Origin: Paratrimastix pyriformis
Lineage: Eukaryota; Preaxostyla; Paratrimastigidae
DNA: 64,000 nt
Direction of reading: 5' to 3'
NCBI GenBank assembly: GCA_027972325.1
Contig: JAPMOS010000082.1
Span: 62,001 to 126,000, forward strand
The notes beneath the pieces are model-generated. The model was not told where the DNA came from. It saw only the letters and a program-made list of their open reading frames with translations, and searched no databases. The position numbers were made by a program, and so were the translations under genes. Shown here piece after piece: positions 1 through 9,720 of the stretch. Position 1 is the stretch's first letter. The number at the start of each line of letters is the position of its first letter.

Positions 1-678
1 GGACCGCGCTGCGGATGTGGTCGGGGGCCAGGCCACTCGGACCCGCAGCGGCCCCGTGCTTGAAGCCGAACAAGGCGCGCCTGACATCGCGGTCGCTGAA
101 GTGCGGCGCCGACTCGTCCGGGCCGGGAGCCTGGCTTGGCCGGTAGAAAGCTTCCGCCTCGGAACACCCACCGTCTGGGCGGCAACCGCCAACAGGGCGG
201 CGGTTGCCTCATCCACCTCGACCCCCGTGGGTTCGTCCCCACGGATCTTCCCACAGAGGGACTCCAGCTTGGCACGGAATTCATGAGCGAAAGGAACCAC
301 TTTGCCAAACGGGAGGGTGGACGGAATATGCAACTGGGCGAACGGGGGCGGCGGGGGGCGAACGTCGGGCGGGGGTCCAGGACGAGCAGAGGAAGCGGAA
401 CGGGGGGCACGGGACCCGGGAGCAGCCTTTGGAACTGCAGCCGGATGGGAAGAGGCACCCACCCGGGTGACCGGCTCAGAGGCGGCCCGCTCTGGCTCAG
501 CAGAAGGAGCGGGGTGTTGCGTATCGAGGGCTCCAAAATGCGCAGCAGCAGCCTGAGCAGGCCCTTGAACTTGTTCAACAGAGGCGGATTCGGGCGATCC
601 CGGTGGACTAGGGCGAGTATTGGCACGATGATGCACTTCGGCATCGAAAGAAGCGTCCGAGTCAGGAGTGCCGGGAGA
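1..678 (-). mobile_element. LINE-like ORF fragment, downstream half, with start of reverse transcriptase
   Basis: The minus strand is open through an Ala/Pro-rich N-terminal region from 678 down to about 165. It then continues in another frame as the N-terminal flank of a non-LTR reverse transcriptase. The pattern DVRRALFGFKHGAAAGPSG (about 10-80) matches the segment that precedes RT motif 1 in LINEs. The frame change lies near a GGTGGG tract (about 160-170) and may be a true break or a base-calling error. The element runs off the left edge, so its palm domain is not visible. Its upstream half lies at 11,099-11,320. Reading is in frame across the intervening LINE once one copy of the 15-bp duplication is ignored, so the younger LINE landed in this coding region. 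Clade undetermined. Confidence 0.6.
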
Positions 679-693
679 ACGAGGATGTTGTTT
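679..693. repeat. Target-site duplication, left copy
   Basis: ACGAGGATGTTGTTT is present here and again at 11,084-11,098, directly after a (CA)n tract. The match is perfect over 15 bp and stops at both sides, as expected for target-primed insertion of the 694-11,083 LINE. Confidence 0.85.
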
Positions 694-766
694 TCTTCCC
701 CCGGTCCTACCGACCTGGAAAGTGTTTGAATTTGGGATCTTCGCCTTTTCTATTGGCCAATTGACG

Positions 767-1832
767 ATGTCTTCTGAAACTCATTCTGTTGAAGATGCTG
801 GTGCGGTTCCTCTGACGCTGGAAAGTGTTGAGGCTGAAGCCAATCGCCAAAGAATGGAGGCGGCTGGTAAAAAAAGAGTGGCCGAAAAGAGCCAGGCCGA
901 GGAGCAGGGTGAAAAGAAGGAAAAAGTTATGGTCTGTGTTAATTGGATAGTGGCTTTCCTACCGAAAGTCCGCCTATCAAGGATGTTTGTTGGGCTCATC
1001 TTGGGTCTTTGTTTGTCAATTGCCTTTTGTGAATTACAGGCTGAGACAATGAGATTCGCTATTAAATTTGAGCCAAGTGCTGTGCAATTTAGCTGGTACG
1101 AACTTGAATGCCAGCTTCGTGAGATCCTTGGCGAGGCCCGTGTTCAACAAGGCCTGGAAGAAGGAACTTTTGGCGTGACGTGTCTGAGACCCGATGCCGC
1201 GGAGATTCTTGGAGCTTTTGCAAGTCGGAATCAGGCCGTCCTGACTGATCTGGGAAGTGAATGTGAGCGGCCGGCCTCAGCTGTGACCTTTGTTACAATG
1301 AGGGCTCATCTGGGTGGTTTGCCCCTGGAAGCTAAAGAAGAGGAGGTTCGCCAATGGTTGCGTGAAGCGAACCCGAGTGCGCAGTGTCTGTTCGCAATCG
1401 CTGACTTATTGATCGCCACCCCCGGTAGTTTGGGTCAAGCCTGCTCGCCAGCCGGGTGCATGGCGTGTGTCTGTGACATGCTCGGTGGGACAGCCCCACA
1501 TCCCGGAGATCTTCCGGGGCAAGCGCATAGTACAGATCGCTCCTGGGGAGGATCGGCCTCTCCGGGCGGACCATCGTTTGGCCTTTATTCGTGCGGCCGG
1601 TGTCGAGTGGCCGCAGCAGATGCAGGAGTACCTCAAGAACCACCACATTGTGGTAGAGGTCTCCGATATTTGGAGATCAGAAGTGGCGTGGTCAAGTGGG
1701 CGGTGGGACGGGACGTTTTGTGTCATGGCAACCCCGGAGCAGAGGGAGGCCATCGACGCTTTGAAGCGGGAGTCGCGTCCGCGTGTGGTGAAGGTGTCGG
1801 TGGGGGTGAATGCGGGGAAGAAGTTCAAGTAA
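767..1832 (+). CDS. LINE ORF1-like protein, possible RRM
   Basis: The ATG at 767 opens a protein with an acidic, Glu/Lys-rich start (residues 1-55) and a hydrophobic stretch that includes LILGLCLSIAF. A segment reading AVTFVTMRAHLGGLPLEAKEEEVRQ resembles the first strand and helix of an RNA-recognition motif, common in LINE ORF1 proteins. Reading continues after about 1,440-1,470 in another frame, through PHIPEIFRGKRIVQIAPGED to a Lys-rich end (GKKFK, stop at 1830-1832). The RRM call rests on pattern only. The likely role is binding element RNA in a ribonucleoprotein particle. The frame change leaves this copy split in two. Confidence 0.5.
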
Positions 1833-3160
1833 AGGTTGGGGGGCTGTGTTTCTCTTCCACCCTCTTACGCTCTTGCTCCTGGGACATGCGTGTGGAAAGA
1901 AACAGCCTTCTATTGGAATGGCGTGGGGAGGAGAGTGGTTGGCGGGGGGGAGCAATCGAATGAAGGAAAAAGAAGGTGGAGTGGGGGTAAAATTGGAGAA
2001 GGTAGTGCAAAGACAGGAAGTGATATGTGTATGGTGCTTTTGGATGCAGACGGTGGTCGAAGAGAATTGGGTCCACGGTAGGGTAAATGGAATTGGCCTT
2101 GTTGATCAAAAAGAGAGGGGCGAGAAGCGTGGTCGTATGGGTTGGATAAAGACTGGTAATGAGAACTGGGAATGCTGGTACGGAGAAGGGGAAGACCTCT
2201 GGAAGGGGCGAAGGGGCCGGTGGTGGACGGGAGAGAGATGGGATCAGGAGGGTTGGCGGGGGTTGGGATGGCTGTTTTCTCCCGCGTTTTCTGGTGGGCT
2301 GAGCGCCCCTACTTTCCAACGGTGGTTGGATGGTGTGCCGGCTTGGTGTGGTGGCTGCATTGTATGGCGGCTGCCCTCAGGTTGGTGTGGTATGTCTAGC
2401 CGATGTCTCGTTGGTCTGTGGATGGAGGAAGATGGGTGGAGAGTTTCTAATCATGCTTTGATCATAGTCTCCCGGCTGGACAGAGTGCTTTGCCTCGGAG
2501 GTGGGCCCTGTCTGGTGTCGGAAATATCTACCGGTTTGTTGGTTGTTGGGACGTCTGGCAGCGGCTCATCCTTAGAATTTCAGATATCTGGCCCCCTGAG
2601 ATGCCTGTCTGACCGTCTGGTCAGATGGAAGATCCTTCTCTGGGATGTTGCTGATGCGGCACGTTCTTTGGGAGAGAGTCTGTCTTTCCGGTATTCTTTT
2701 TTGTCATCTTCAGAAACTTTTAGGAATGTGGCCGCTGATCTTGGTAGGGCTGGTCAAGGGCAGTCTGGTTATTGTTTTGAGCTTTCCTGGAATGGGGTTG
2801 GTCTGTGTGTACCTTTTTTTTCAGTCATCCAATTCCAATACTGGACTGAGCAGATGGGAGCTCCAATGCCTGCATCTGCACAAAACCTCCGAAGGAATGG
2901 GCAACTTTGGACGATGTCTGAAGGTCTGTGTAAGTTTTCATTTATTACAGTTTACTCATTTTCTGAGATCGATGATCTCGGTAGGACTGGTGGTGACGCT
3001 AGGGCCGGTCAAGGGGTCAACGGTCAAACCAGGACCCCCTTAACACCCGCAGCGGTTCCTGCGGGTGCTGGAGAGGAGGGGGCCGCTGTGCTACGTCGGC
3101 GGGATGCCCTAGGGATCGTTACCCCTGGGGTGGCCAGAGAGAGGGTCGAGGACAACCTGG
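1833..3160 (+). other. G-rich inter-ORF region of the LINE
   Basis: About 1.3 kb between ORF1 and the recognisable part of ORF2. It has long open frames on the plus strand, but G-rich low-complexity composition explains most of them and I recognise no domain. One phrase is repeated within it: about 2,728-2,775 resembles 2,975-3,020 (GGTAGG.CTGGT..., then GGTCAAGGG). It could hold an internal promoter, a leader, or the start of ORF2, whose true start I could not place. Confidence 0.4.
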
Positions 3161-3167
3161 CTAAAAT

Positions 3168-4478
3168 GTGGCAGGCAAACCTCACCGAGTGGTACGAGGA
3201 AAACCCCGAAGGGGACAACCTCAAGAAGGAGGAAAACCCCGCCGTCGGGGACAACCTCAAGAAGGAGGAAAACCCCGCCGTCGGGGACAACCTCAAGAAG
3301 AGGAAAACCCCGCCGTCGGGGACAACCTCAAGGGGCAGCGCTGGGCGACATCGGCTGGGTGGGGTATGGACATGATGGAGGAAAACCCCAAGAAGGGGGA
3401 CAACCTCAAGAAGGAGGAAAACCCCGGCGTCGGGGACAACCTCAAGGGGCATCGCTGGGCGCCATCGGCTGGGTGGGGGACGGACACGGAGGAGGAAAAC
3501 CCCAAGGGGGACAACCTCAAGAAGAAGAAGGAGGAAAACCCCGCTGAAGGGGACAACCTCATGAGGGAAGGAGCAGAGGAGAACCCCGGCTTTGGGGAAA
3601 ACCTTGATGGTAGGATGGAGGACCATGCCGGGGATGGGAATGCGTCACAGGCTGGCGACATCGGGGGCATACTACTTTGGCTCAGGTGGCTGGGGCTGGC
3701 TTCCTTTTTGCTTACGGTCTGTGCGAATGTTTTCCTTGTTGCCGTTTGCCTTGTAGACTCCTTTGAGTTTCGGCAGTGCTCTTGGGACAGGGAGGTTTGG
3801 AAAGGGAGACTGGCTCGGATATCATGGATGCGAGTGATAATGTACGCTTGGGGGGACTTGGAAGGTTTAGCATGCCAGGCCAATTGGAATTTTATTGTTG
3901 ACCGATTAAAGAGATGGGTGGGGATGAAGGAGGGGTGGAAAAGGGGGTGGGCTGACATTGACTTGGCTGAATTTTTGAAAAAGCTGGTTGGGTTGGTTGA
4001 GTTTTATTGTAATGACGATGACATCGGTAAAAAGATTGGAGGCGGTGGGGAGCAGGATTGCTATGGAGGTGGAAATGGAGTGGGGGAAGGTGATGGAGAG
4101 CTGGAGGATGGTAATGGGGGCGGAATGTATAGAGGAATAGTTAATGTCACTGGCCACCGGTGCTGGATCAGCACGGCCCTCCAGGTGGTTGAGGCGGCTG
4201 GGGGGGTGGGTGAGTTGTACGAGATATTGCGGGGAGGTCATGGGACCCCGGAGTGGGAAGATGGGGTGTGGAGGGAGGGAACCAGGGGTTTGGACGAAGG
4301 GCAGGATGGGGAAGCGGAGGAGGCCCTCGTTGAATTGTTGCGGAGGTCTGGGATCGCGGCAAAGGTAACTGTGGAAGTAGAGGACACATGTCAGGAGTGT
4401 GAGCTTATGAGCAGCGGAACGGAGAGAGAGAAGCGATCTAACGGTGAGATTGGAGCGGGATTTCGAGAAAATGAGTGA
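3168..4478 (+). CDS. LINE ORF2 N-terminal part: tandem repeat, hydrophobic segment, first half of USP-like protease
   Basis: After the repeats comes a hydrophobic segment (about 3,670-3,760, ILLWLRWLGLASFLLTVCANV), then an acidic Gly-rich linker. From about 4,142 the protein reads NVTGHRCWISTALQ. This fits the Cys box of ubiquitin-specific proteases (peptidase family C19), with the candidate nucleophile Cys encoded at 4161-4163. A CxxC pair (CQEC, about 4,391-4,402) sits where USPs have the first half of their zinc ribbon. The frame overlaps the next one at 4,444-4,478, so the domain continues in a shifted frame. That shift may be a +1 recoding site or an indel. Role inferred: a deubiquitinase-like activity carried by the retrotransposon. 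Confidence 0.6.
   Translation: MAGKPHRVVRGKPRRGQPQEGGKPRRRGQPQEGGKPRRRGQPQEEENPAVGDNLKGQRWATSAGWGMDMMEENPKKGDNLKKEENPGVGDNLKGHRWAPSAGWGTDTEEENPKGDNLKKKKEENPAEGDNLMREGAEENPGFGENLDGRMEDHAGDGNASQAGDIGGILLWLRWLGLASFLLTVCANVFLVAVCLVDSFEFRQCSWDREVWKGRLARISWMRVIMYAWGDLEGLACQANWNFIVDRLKRWVGMKEGWKRGWADIDLAEFLKKLVGLVEFYCNDDDIGKKIGGGGEQDCYGGGNGVGEGDGELEDGNGGGMYRGIVNVTGHRCWISTALQVVEAAGGVGELYEILRGGHGTPEWEDGVWREGTRGLDEGQDGEAEEALVELLRRSGIAAKVTVEVEDTCQECELMSSGTEREKRSNGEIGAGFRENE
3190..3600 (+). repeat. 36-bp coding minisatellite (EENPxxGDNLKK repeat)
   Basis: About nine to ten imperfect units, each holding AAAACCCCG..., then CGGGGACAACCTCAAG. Each unit encodes about 12 residues of the form EENP(A/G)VGDNLKK, and its CCCCG...CGGGG arms can pair into a small hairpin. 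Two units are separated by longer spacers that themselves repeat (a segment encoding WATSAGWGMD against WAPSAGWGTD). The frame encoding EENP changes near 3,300, where one unit is a base short (AAGAGGAAAA for AAGGAGGAAAA). Confidence 0.85.
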
Positions 4479-7212
4479 CGCTGTGGGAAGGGTGATCCTT
4501 TCAAATCAGAGGATACGAAAAAGGTGCCCTGGGTGTGGGGTGGATCGTTGGCATGCGAGGGAGGAGCGGGTGGTGGGAACAGAGGGTGTTATGGTCGTCC
4601 AAGTGACGCGGGGTAGGGAAGGGATGGTTGATAAGAGGCAATGGAGGGTCCAGCCGGATGTGGTGGAAATGGGCGGTAAGGTGTACCACATGGTAGCGGT
4701 GGCGGAGTTTTGTGGGAGAAGGGGGGGTGGGCGACACTGGGTGGCGGTCAAAAAGATTGGAGACCAATGGTGGAGGTTTAATGACAGCAGGGTCGGAGAA
4801 GTTGGGGAAGAGGAAGCAGGTCATGGAGATGTGTTCCTGTATGTGGAGGGGCAGGAAAAGGCTTCGAAGATGAGGAAGTCGGCCCTGGGTCCGGCGTTCG
4901 GAGGTGTGAAGATGCAGATGGGAGGTGGGAAGGCTGGGGAGCGGGGATGGGCCGGGGCGGAGCAGGGCATGGGGGTGGGTGTGGGAAGCCTATCTGCAGT
5001 GGGGGATAGTTACCCGGAAGTCAGGGTGCCTGCGGGGGAGGGGAAGGGAGTGAAGGCGCGGAGAAGGAAGGGGAAAAGGGATGCGCAGAGGAAGAAGAGG
5101 CAAAAAGCGAAAATGCTGGATATTGAGCGGGTGTATGATGAGAAGGCGGAGGCGGAAGAATTTTGTGGGGTGGAAAAGTGGTGCTGCGAAAAAAAGGAGG
5201 CTAACTTGAGGGCGGGGTTGCCGGGGAAAGAGGAGGATCGGGTGAGGGTGGTCGGATGGAATGTGCGGGGGCTGGGCTCGGAATGGAAAAAGAAAAATGT
5301 AGAAGATTTGCTAAAGGTGGGTCGAACGGACATAGCGCTCTTGCAGGAGACGAAAGGAACGAGGGACAACAAGGAGTTTTTGCAGGAAAAATGGATGAAG
5401 GGGTGGTGCTGGAGGAGCTCAGTGGCGGAGGAGTCTGTTAAGAGGCACCCGAGAGGGGGGGTGATGATTGGGTATAGAAAAACATTGCAAGTGGCAGTGC
5501 GAAAGATTACGGAGGTGATTCCTGGTTATCTCATGTTTATGGACTGGACGGAGGGGAAGAATCAGATGAGACTCATCAACATGTATTTTCCTACTGGAGA
5601 CGGAGAGGCGAACGTGAGGGTAAGGAGTGTGATCTTGGAGCGGTTGGAGGAGTGTGTGGCGGGGGGGGCGTCGGATGGGAGAGGAGTCGTGGTGTACACA
5701 GATGCGAACGGATGGGCTAAGGAAGGAGGGGAGCAAGAGAAACTGGGATTGTATGATGTGGCGAAGATGGTTGGGAAGGCGGGGGAGATAACTTTTATCC
5801 GGAGCCGGAAGGGTGGGACGGTGGCGAAAGAGGAAGAGCATGAAGGGAAGGGGAGGGCCCGGTTGGATTTGTGTCTGTCGACGCAGGGGACAATGGGGAG
5901 GGTGCTGGACAATTTGTTTGTTTGGCGGAATGATGAGATTCAGTGGCAGGCGGTCACGGATCACCACATGATTGTAACGGATCTCCGAAACATGGCGCCT
6001 TCTGCGGTGAAAATGGCTCGGAGGAAGGTGGCCATCTGCCCTTCCCGGACGGAGGTGGAGGCACTGTTGCGGGACAAGAAGAAGGAGGAGTATGATGTTA
6101 TGGTTGGGAAAATGGAAAAGTACCGTGGGAAGGTTGCGCAAATGTTGCGAGAGGCAGCTGTGAAGGGGGAGGAGCCATCATTTGAACAGATGAGTGAGTT
6201 TCTTCGGGTAACAGCTGGCTGCGTTTTTGGCTATAGGGATGTGATGAATACGGATCGAGATTTTGAGCCTTTCAGGATAAAGAAATTGAGGAGGAGAGCG
6301 CTGGCGGAGGAGGACTTGAATAAGAGGAAGGAGATGTTGAAACAGTTGGCGAAGATGAGGTTGGTGCATTATGGTAAGAGAGATAGGGCATTGGAGGGAA
6401 AGCGCAAGCGTATCTATAAGGGTATCATGACGGATGGCGCGGCGCCAATTACAACCTACGTGACTCGAAATGCGGAGGGGAAGATGGACAGGGTGGTGTC
6501 GGACCCGGCGGAGGTTAAGAGGGGATGGTGGGGATTCATGGCGGGGCTTGCAAAAAGGAAGCTGCCGGTGGGGGACGGGGGGCAAAGACTGAAGGAGGTA
6601 ACGGGAGGCGTGGGTGGAAGGGTAATTATGGCCCCTCTGACGACGCATGATATCCAGACAATACTGGGGGCGTTGCCGGACGGGAAAGCGGCTGGCCCGG
6701 ATGGAGTGACGGCGGAGATGGTCCATGCTTGTCAGGACGAAATTAAGGAGTGGTTGGGGAGGCGATACAACGAGATGTTGGAGAAGTCTGAGGTTCCTGA
6801 GGAGCTGAAACTCAGCTCGGTCTATATGGCAACCAAATCGCAGACGGAGCATCCGGGGGATCCGGCCGGCAGAAGGCCTATAACTTTAATACAGGTTTTT
6901 TTGAAAGGACTGCAGGTAGTGATTGCCTCGAGATTTCAAGACTGGTGCGTTGAAAAAGGGGTATTCGGGGCGGAGCAGTTTGGTTTCCTGAGGGATCGGA
7001 GGATTGAGACGCCTATTGCCGAGATTTTGGGGGTGTTGACGGACTCGAAGATTATGGGAGGTAAGGAGTTCCACATGTGCGCGCTAGATATAAGAAAGGC
7101 CTATGATACAGTTGACATGGAGGCGCTCAGGAGGGGGTTGAGAAGGATGGGGGGGAAGAGGAATTTGTCAGGTATGTGGACAGCTTGTATGAGGGGAGAA
7201 AGGCGCGGGTGA
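4444..7212 (+). CDS. LINE ORF2 core: USP-like second half, APE endonuclease, RT fingers and motif A
   Basis: The start completes the USP-like domain: a second CxxC (CPGC, about 4,525-4,536), then YHMVAVAEF...GGRHWVAV with the candidate catalytic His at 4735-4737, then WWRFNDSRV with Asp at 4783-4785. A Lys/Arg-rich linker follows. The APE-type endonuclease spans about 5,240-5,990: WNVRGL (Asn), LLQETK (catalytic Glu), INMYFP, YTDANG, ARLDLCL, VTDHHM (catalytic His). The RT fingers begin near 6,630 (DGKAAGPDGVTAEM). Motif A is ALDIRKAYDTV at 7,081-7,113. The frame ends soon after a GGGGGGG run at about 7,149-7,155, and homologous reading resumes in the frame of 7,176-7,901. The enzyme nicks target DNA and reverse-transcribes element RNA. 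Confidence 0.85.
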   Translation: MRLERDFEKMSDAVGRVILSNQRIRKRCPGCGVDRWHAREERVVGTEGVMVVQVTRGREGMVDKRQWRVQPDVVEMGGKVYHMVAVAEFCGRRGGGRHWVAVKKIGDQWWRFNDSRVGEVGEEEAGHGDVFLYVEGQEKASKMRKSALGPAFGGVKMQMGGGKAGERGWAGAEQGMGVGVGSLSAVGDSYPEVRVPAGEGKGVKARRRKGKRDAQRKKRQKAKMLDIERVYDEKAEAEEFCGVEKWCCEKKEANLRAGLPGKEEDRVRVVGWNVRGLGSEWKKKNVEDLLKVGRTDIALLQETKGTRDNKEFLQEKWMKGWCWRSSVAEESVKRHPRGGVMIGYRKTLQVAVRKITEVIPGYLMFMDWTEGKNQMRLINMYFPTGDGEANVRVRSVILERLEECVAGGASDGRGVVVYTDANGWAKEGGEQEKLGLYDVAKMVGKAGEITFIRSRKGGTVAKEEEHEGKGRARLDLCLSTQGTMGRVLDNLFVWRNDEIQWQAVTDHHMIVTDLRNMAPSAVKMARRKVAICPSRTEVEALLRDKKKEEYDVMVGKMEKYRGKVAQMLREAAVKGEEPSFEQMSEFLRVTAGCVFGYRDVMNTDRDFEPFRIKKLRRRALAEEDLNKRKEMLKQLAKMRLVHYGKRDRALEGKRKRIYKGIMTDGAAPITTYVTRNAEGKMDRVVSDPAEVKRGWWGFMAGLAKRKLPVGDGGQRLKEVTGGVGGRVIMAPLTTHDIQTILGALPDGKAAGPDGVTAEMVHACQDEIKEWLGRRYNEMLEKSEVPEELKLSSVYMATKSQTEHPGDPAGRRPITLIQVFLKGLQVVIASRFQDWCVEKGVFGAEQFGFLRDRRIETPIAEILGVLTDSKIMGGKEFHMCALDIRKAYDTVDMEALRRGLRRMGGKRNLSGMWTACMRGERRG

Positions 7213-7901
7213 TCACGGGGTACGGGTTGACGGATAGCTATGACATTGAGAGAGGAATTAGTCAAGGGGACCCGTTGTCCTGCCTGCTGTTTATCTCCTT
7301 CATGGAGGGAGTCTTGGCGGAGGTGAGACGACAGGAGGGGGGCTATATTCTGGATAGCGGCAGGAAGGTAAAGGTGTTGGCATTTGCGGACGACATTATG
7401 TTGGTGACGAGAACAAGGGAACAGATGGTCCGTTTGGTGAATACGGTAAGGCGGAAAGTGGAAGAGGCTGGTATGGAGCTGTCGTGGAGCAAGTGTGACT
7501 ACCTGTGTGGCGGGGTGAAGGGGAAGACGGACTTGGATCTGGGAGAGGGTCGAAAGATCAGAGTGCAGCAAAAGGGTGGAGCAATTCGGTATCTTGGGAT
7601 ATGGATAGATGAGGAGATGAACATGAAGGTCAACACGGAGAAGGTGATCCAGAAAATGTGTGGGCGACTGCACAGGCTCATGGACAAGAAGGTCCCTCCG
7701 AGGTTGATGGTGCAAATGATTAATGAGTGTGTCTCGACTTGCCTACAATACACGGCGAGGCAGTGCCCAATGCCGACAAGGGACTTGGAAACACTGAAGC
7801 AGAGATATGCGAGGGTGTTCAGGGAAATCGGAGGTTGTATTGGGAAATGCGACCCGGCAGAGGTGCTGTTCTTTCCGGAGGAGGAAGGGGTATGGGGCTG
7901 A
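7176..7901 (+). CDS. LINE ORF2: RT palm motifs B and C, thumb
   Basis: The segment continues the reverse transcriptase. ISQGDPLSCLLF (about 7,257-7,292) is motif B and FADDIMLV (about 7,383-7,406) is motif C with the paired catalytic Asp residues. IRYLGIWID (about 7,585) is the conserved LG.WID motif after the palm. The region to 7,901 fits a thumb. The frame ends near GAAGGGGTATGGGG and continues as GMGLKDPIDVHDMM in another frame. It belongs to the same polyprotein as its neighbours and is separated from them only by frame changes next to G tracts. Confidence 0.85.
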   Translation: MDSLYEGRKARVITGYGLTDSYDIERGISQGDPLSCLLFISFMEGVLAEVRRQEGGYILDSGRKVKVLAFADDIMLVTRTREQMVRLVNTVRRKVEEAGMELSWSKCDYLCGGVKGKTDLDLGEGRKIRVQQKGGAIRYLGIWIDEEMNMKVNTEKVIQKMCGRLHRLMDKKVPPRLMVQMINECVSTCLQYTARQCPMPTRDLETLKQRYARVFREIGGCIGKCDPAEVLFFPEEEGVWG

Positions 7902-8785
7902 AGGACCCGATTGATGTCCATGATATGATGGTGATGACACAAATTCTGGGGAGGATGGCGGACGAGCAGGGGTGTGGAGTGGTGCTGAGGGAGGAGATCG
8001 TGCTGCTGCAGAAATTGTGGACGACGCGTGAGCCGCTGTTGGATGATGCAGGGAAGTGGGTGAAGATGCACGGGCAGGAGAAGATGCCGGGGTGGTGATT
8101 GGGGCGTTGCAGGTGATGCACAGGAGAGACATGGCGATCCTGAGGGACGGTGAGAAACTGAAGGAGGAAGTGAAGTACGGCATGCCGACGACACTGGAAG
8201 AGATGGCGGAGCCCTGCAAGATAACAAAGAAGCACAGACAGACCCTCATGAAAAGGAAGATTCGGAGTGTGGCGGACCTCATCATAGGGGGAAGATTTCA
8301 TTGGAAAGGGGTGATGCCGCAGTATGTGGAGACGATCAAAAAGCGGGTGTGTCTGTATGGTAACAGGGTGAGTCCGGACTATCTGCAATTGGCGAGGCGG
8401 ATTCGGGAGGAGGAGTCGGCGGAGGAGGGGCGGAAAAGGCGGAGAGTGGAGAAGGAGGAAGGCAATGCAGATAAGGGGAATGAAGGAAGGAGTGAGGGGA
8501 GTCGGGGGTTGGGGCGGTCGGGGGGAAGCGAAACCAAGAGTCAAGAGGCAAGCAAAGTTGCAGTGCGTCGGGGGGAAGGTGGCAGTGGTGAAACGGAGGA
8601 AACATGGGAGGGAGGATGGGGTGGGAAAGGGGGAGAGTAAGAAGGGAAGGAGCGAGAAAGAAGATGGGGAGGAGGGGGGTCGGATGCAGATTGAGGCGAG
8701 CGAGAAGAAGAGGAGGGCGGAAGGGCAGGTGGAGGGGAGGGGGAACAAGATGGGAGGGCGAGGGCTGGTGAGTGGGACGAGGTAT
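7880..8785 (+). CDS. LINE ORF2 linker between RT and RNase H
   Basis: This stretch runs through several frames. About 7,880-8,095 encodes GLKDPIDVHDMMVMTQILGRM and what follows. About 8,095-8,637 encodes ALQVMHRRDMAIL..., with a probable helical part (KKHRQTLMKRKIRSVADLIIG). Frames then become a Lys/Glu/Gly-rich tether to about 8,785. The frame changes lie beside GGGG runs such as the one near 8,088. I recognise no catalytic motif. LINE polyproteins often have a charged linker here, and the extreme G/A richness makes exact frame choice uncertain. Confidence 0.5.
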
Positions 8786-9720
8786 TGTGGAAAAGGCGGG
8801 AGGAGTTGATGGCGGAGTGTGATGAGGTGGAAGTAAGAGTGGTGGAGCCAGAGGCGGAATGGAGGTTGTTTTATACTGATGGGAGTGCGACAAGAAGCCG
8901 GAAGGAAAGACGGGCGGCGTTCGCGGTGATTGAGAGATTAAAAAATGGGGCGCTGGCGGTGAGAGCGGGGAGGAGGTGTTCGGGTCGGGGGCAGACTAAC
9001 AATGAAGCGGAGTTGGAGGCTATTCTGGAGGCTATTCGGATTGGACAGGATGCGAATGTGGAAGTGAGAACGGACAGTAAAGTGGCAAAGGGGTGGGTTG
9101 AGGGACTGATAAAGGGTTGGTGGAAACCAACGGATCTGATAGAATCGAAGGCGGAGGGACTGCTGCGGAGGGGGCAGCGGATTGTGAAGGAGCATCGTGG
9201 AGAGATACGACTGGTCTGGGTTAAGGGACATCAGGAAACTAGTGCGTCGCTGGATGCGGAGGGGAACAGATTGGCAGACAAGATTGCGGGACGGAGCATA
9301 AAGATGGAGCCGAGCGTGGTGCCCGAAGAGAAAGGATGGGGATTCAAGCTGGTGCGGAGAAGTGACGGGAAGGAGGTGGAGACAGACTTCAGAGAGGTGA
9401 TGAAGGAATGGGGGAGGAAAAGTCGAATGTGGAGGGCGGCTCGTAAAAAGAAAAACGAGATTGTGTTGATTAATGCAGAGAGTCGCAACGGAGGGATCAA
9501 CGTGCAAACGATGAGGTGTGAGATGTCAGGGAAGCTGGCGATGATGGCAATCCTGCAGCGGTATATCACGGCCAACATCCGGTTCTACATCAACGGGGAG
9601 GGGGATGGGAAGTGTTGGTGTGGGGTGAGGGACCACATGAACCACTTGGTGTTTGAGTGCCCAGGGATGGCGGGATGTGTGGGGGAGATGGAAAGGGGCG
9701 GATGCAGTGAAGCTAATTGA
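8785..9720 (+). CDS. LINE RNase H domain and CCHC-type knuckle
   Basis: RNase H removes template RNA during cDNA synthesis. The four acidic sites are in order: YTDGSA (about 8,868-8,885), NNEAELEAI (about 8,998), RTDSKV (about 9,068) and LDAEGNRLAD (about 9,250-9,280), with the basic WVKGHQ loop before the last. After the domain comes a Cys/His motif, CWCGVRDHMNHLVFECP (about 9,613-9,665), the C-terminal knuckle usual in APE-type LINEs. RNase H is typical of the I superclade and absent from most L1 and CR1 types. The frame ends at 9,720, and coding appears to continue in the frame that starts before 9,653. Confidence 0.85.
   Translation: MWKRREELMAECDEVEVRVVEPEAEWRLFYTDGSATRSRKERRAAFAVIERLKNGALAVRAGRRCSGRGQTNNEAELEAILEAIRIGQDANVEVRTDSKVAKGWVEGLIKGWWKPTDLIESKAEGLLRRGQRIVKEHRGEIRLVWVKGHQETSASLDAEGNRLADKIAGRSIKMEPSVVPEEKGWGFKLVRRSDGKEVETDFREVMKEWGRKSRMWRAARKKKNEIVLINAESRNGGINVQTMRCEMSGKLAMMAILQRYITANIRFYINGEGDGKCWCGVRDHMNHLVFECPGMAGCVGEMERGGCSEAN

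Noticed and set aside
3190-3600. EENPGxG units as 2A-type ribosome-skipping peptides
   Set aside because: 2A needs NPGP; here the residue after NPG or NPA is Val, Phe or Glu, and the upstream 2A pattern is absent.
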